DNA from: Desulfovibrionales bacterium
GTDB lineage: Bacteria; Desulfobacterota; Desulfovibrionia; Desulfovibrionales; Desulfomicrobiaceae
NCBI GenBank assembly: GCA_012727515.1
Contig: JAAYGZ010000143.1
Span: 1 to 17,100 of the forward strand
Direction: 5' to 3'
DNA: 17,100 bases
Of the stretch, positions 16,591 through 17,100 are shown in pieces. Made by a program: the position numbers and the translations under genes. Numbering within the stretch: the first letter of the stretch is position 1; each line of letters opens with the position of its first letter. The notes under the pieces are model-generated. The model worked only from the letters and a program-made list of their open reading frames with translations. It was not told the origin of the DNA and did no database searches.

Positions 16591-16619
16591 ACAGGTCACG
16601 GACTAAAAAACACAGGTCA
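16591..16619. repeat. Direct repeat in the rimM-trmD spacer
   Basis: ACAGGTCA occurs at 16591-16598 and again at 16612-16619, a 21-bp period or two helical turns. One copy lies 2 nt before the trmD start codon and replaces a normal ribosome binding site. It may be a protein or RNA contact, or chance. Confidence 0.4.
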
Positions 16620-16630
16620 GCGGCCAGCGG

Positions 16631-17100
16631 TCAGGTGCTGTGTTGGTACAGCTCCACAAGCCCTTCAGGAGGATCAACCACAATGATCCCGGCCTCCACA
16701 TCAATATCCACGACAAATTCATCCACTGCCGGAAGCAGAATTTCATGTCCGCTCTCGTCATGAATATACCAGATGATCTGCCCGGCAAGCTCCTGAATGT
16801 CTTCCAGGGTGCCCAGTCGGGTTGTATCCACGTACTGCACAGTGCATCCCAACAGGACATCCAGGTTGAATTCATCTTCTGCCACTGGCGGCAGATCCCG
16901 CTCCCTGGCCAATACAACGGCTCCACGCCATGCCTCAGCCTGGTCACGCCCCTGACAGCGATCCACCAGCACCAAGGCCCGGCCCGGGTGTCCACGCGCA
17001 GCAAGAACCGCGCACGGACGCGGCTTTTTCCCTTCCTGCCGTAAATAAATGCGCTGGAGATCTGCAAAAATCAAAGGGGAGTCTGCAAACATATCAATGC
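16631..17100 (-). CDS. rimM: Ribosome maturation factor RimM, 5' end outside the window
   Basis: RimM assists late 30S maturation near the 16S head and binds S19. The visible 156 codons start mid-domain: the frame is open to the window edge, and ADSPLIF corresponds to about residue 25-35 of normal RimM, so the first 25-30 residues are missing. The Met codon at 17092 is internal, not the start. The rest shows the N-terminal barrel (RQEGKKPRPCAVLAARGH) and a C-terminal PRC-barrel with LGCTVQYVDTTRLGTL, HEILLPAVDEFV and the closing VVDPPEGLVEL. The order rimM-trmD-rplS is the classical ribosomal operon, in which rpsP normally precedes rimM. Confidence 0.95.
   Translation of the reverse strand, partial: IDMFADSPLIFADLQRIYLRQEGKKPRPCAVLAARGHPGRALVLVDRCQGRDQAEAWRGAVVLARERDLPPVAEDEFNLDVLLGCTVQYVDTTRLGTLEDIQELAGQIIWYIHDESGHEILLPAVDEFVVDIDVEAGIIVVDPPEGLVELYQHST

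Overview
The window looks like a core chromosomal segment of a sulfate-reducing bacterium of the Desulfovibrionales (Desulfovibrio relatives). The main clues are a TrmD fused to a second SPOUT-type methyltransferase domain, a mannose-family PTS EIID gene with HPr and enzyme I attached to the rplS-rnhB-yraN-rsmI block, and overall protein similarity. GC is roughly 50% by eye. The placement is inference from gene content and order. All genes but one are on the minus strand.

Reading the minus strand from right to left, bases 17100-9818 hold a tight gene string: rimM (5' end outside the window), trmD fusion, rplS, rnhB, yraN, rsmI, EIID, HPr, ptsI and smpB. Most junctions overlap or are only 1-16 nt apart; 42 nt and 47 nt gaps flank trmD. 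The string combines ribosome and tRNA maturation (RimM, TrmD, L19, RsmI, SmpB), RNA/DNA hybrid removal (RNase HII), a YraN protein, and the general part of a PTS. EIIA, EIIB and EIIC of the PTS are not here.

Bases 9746-9817 hold a long, nearly perfect hairpin between convergent smpB and a plus-strand cysteine hydrolase of the isochorismatase superfamily (9173-9745). That hydrolase diverges from secA across a 123-nt spacer with two small dyads. secA (9049-6545) ends at a good intrinsic terminator.

Only about 25 nt after the terminator's U-tract begins an unrecognised 865-residue protein (6417-3820). It has a canonical retroviral-type CCHC zinc knuckle, a TPR-like helical region, coiled-coil stretches and C-terminal membrane helices. 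It lies 25 nt upstream of dnaE (3794-315) and is probably cotranscribed with it. This is the most unusual gene of the window.

Bases 1-314 contain no convincing gene: an AG dinucleotide tract at the very edge, an AT-rich stretch, and weak stem-loops beyond the dnaE stop. No tRNA, rRNA, CRISPR array, insertion sequence or prophage gene was seen.
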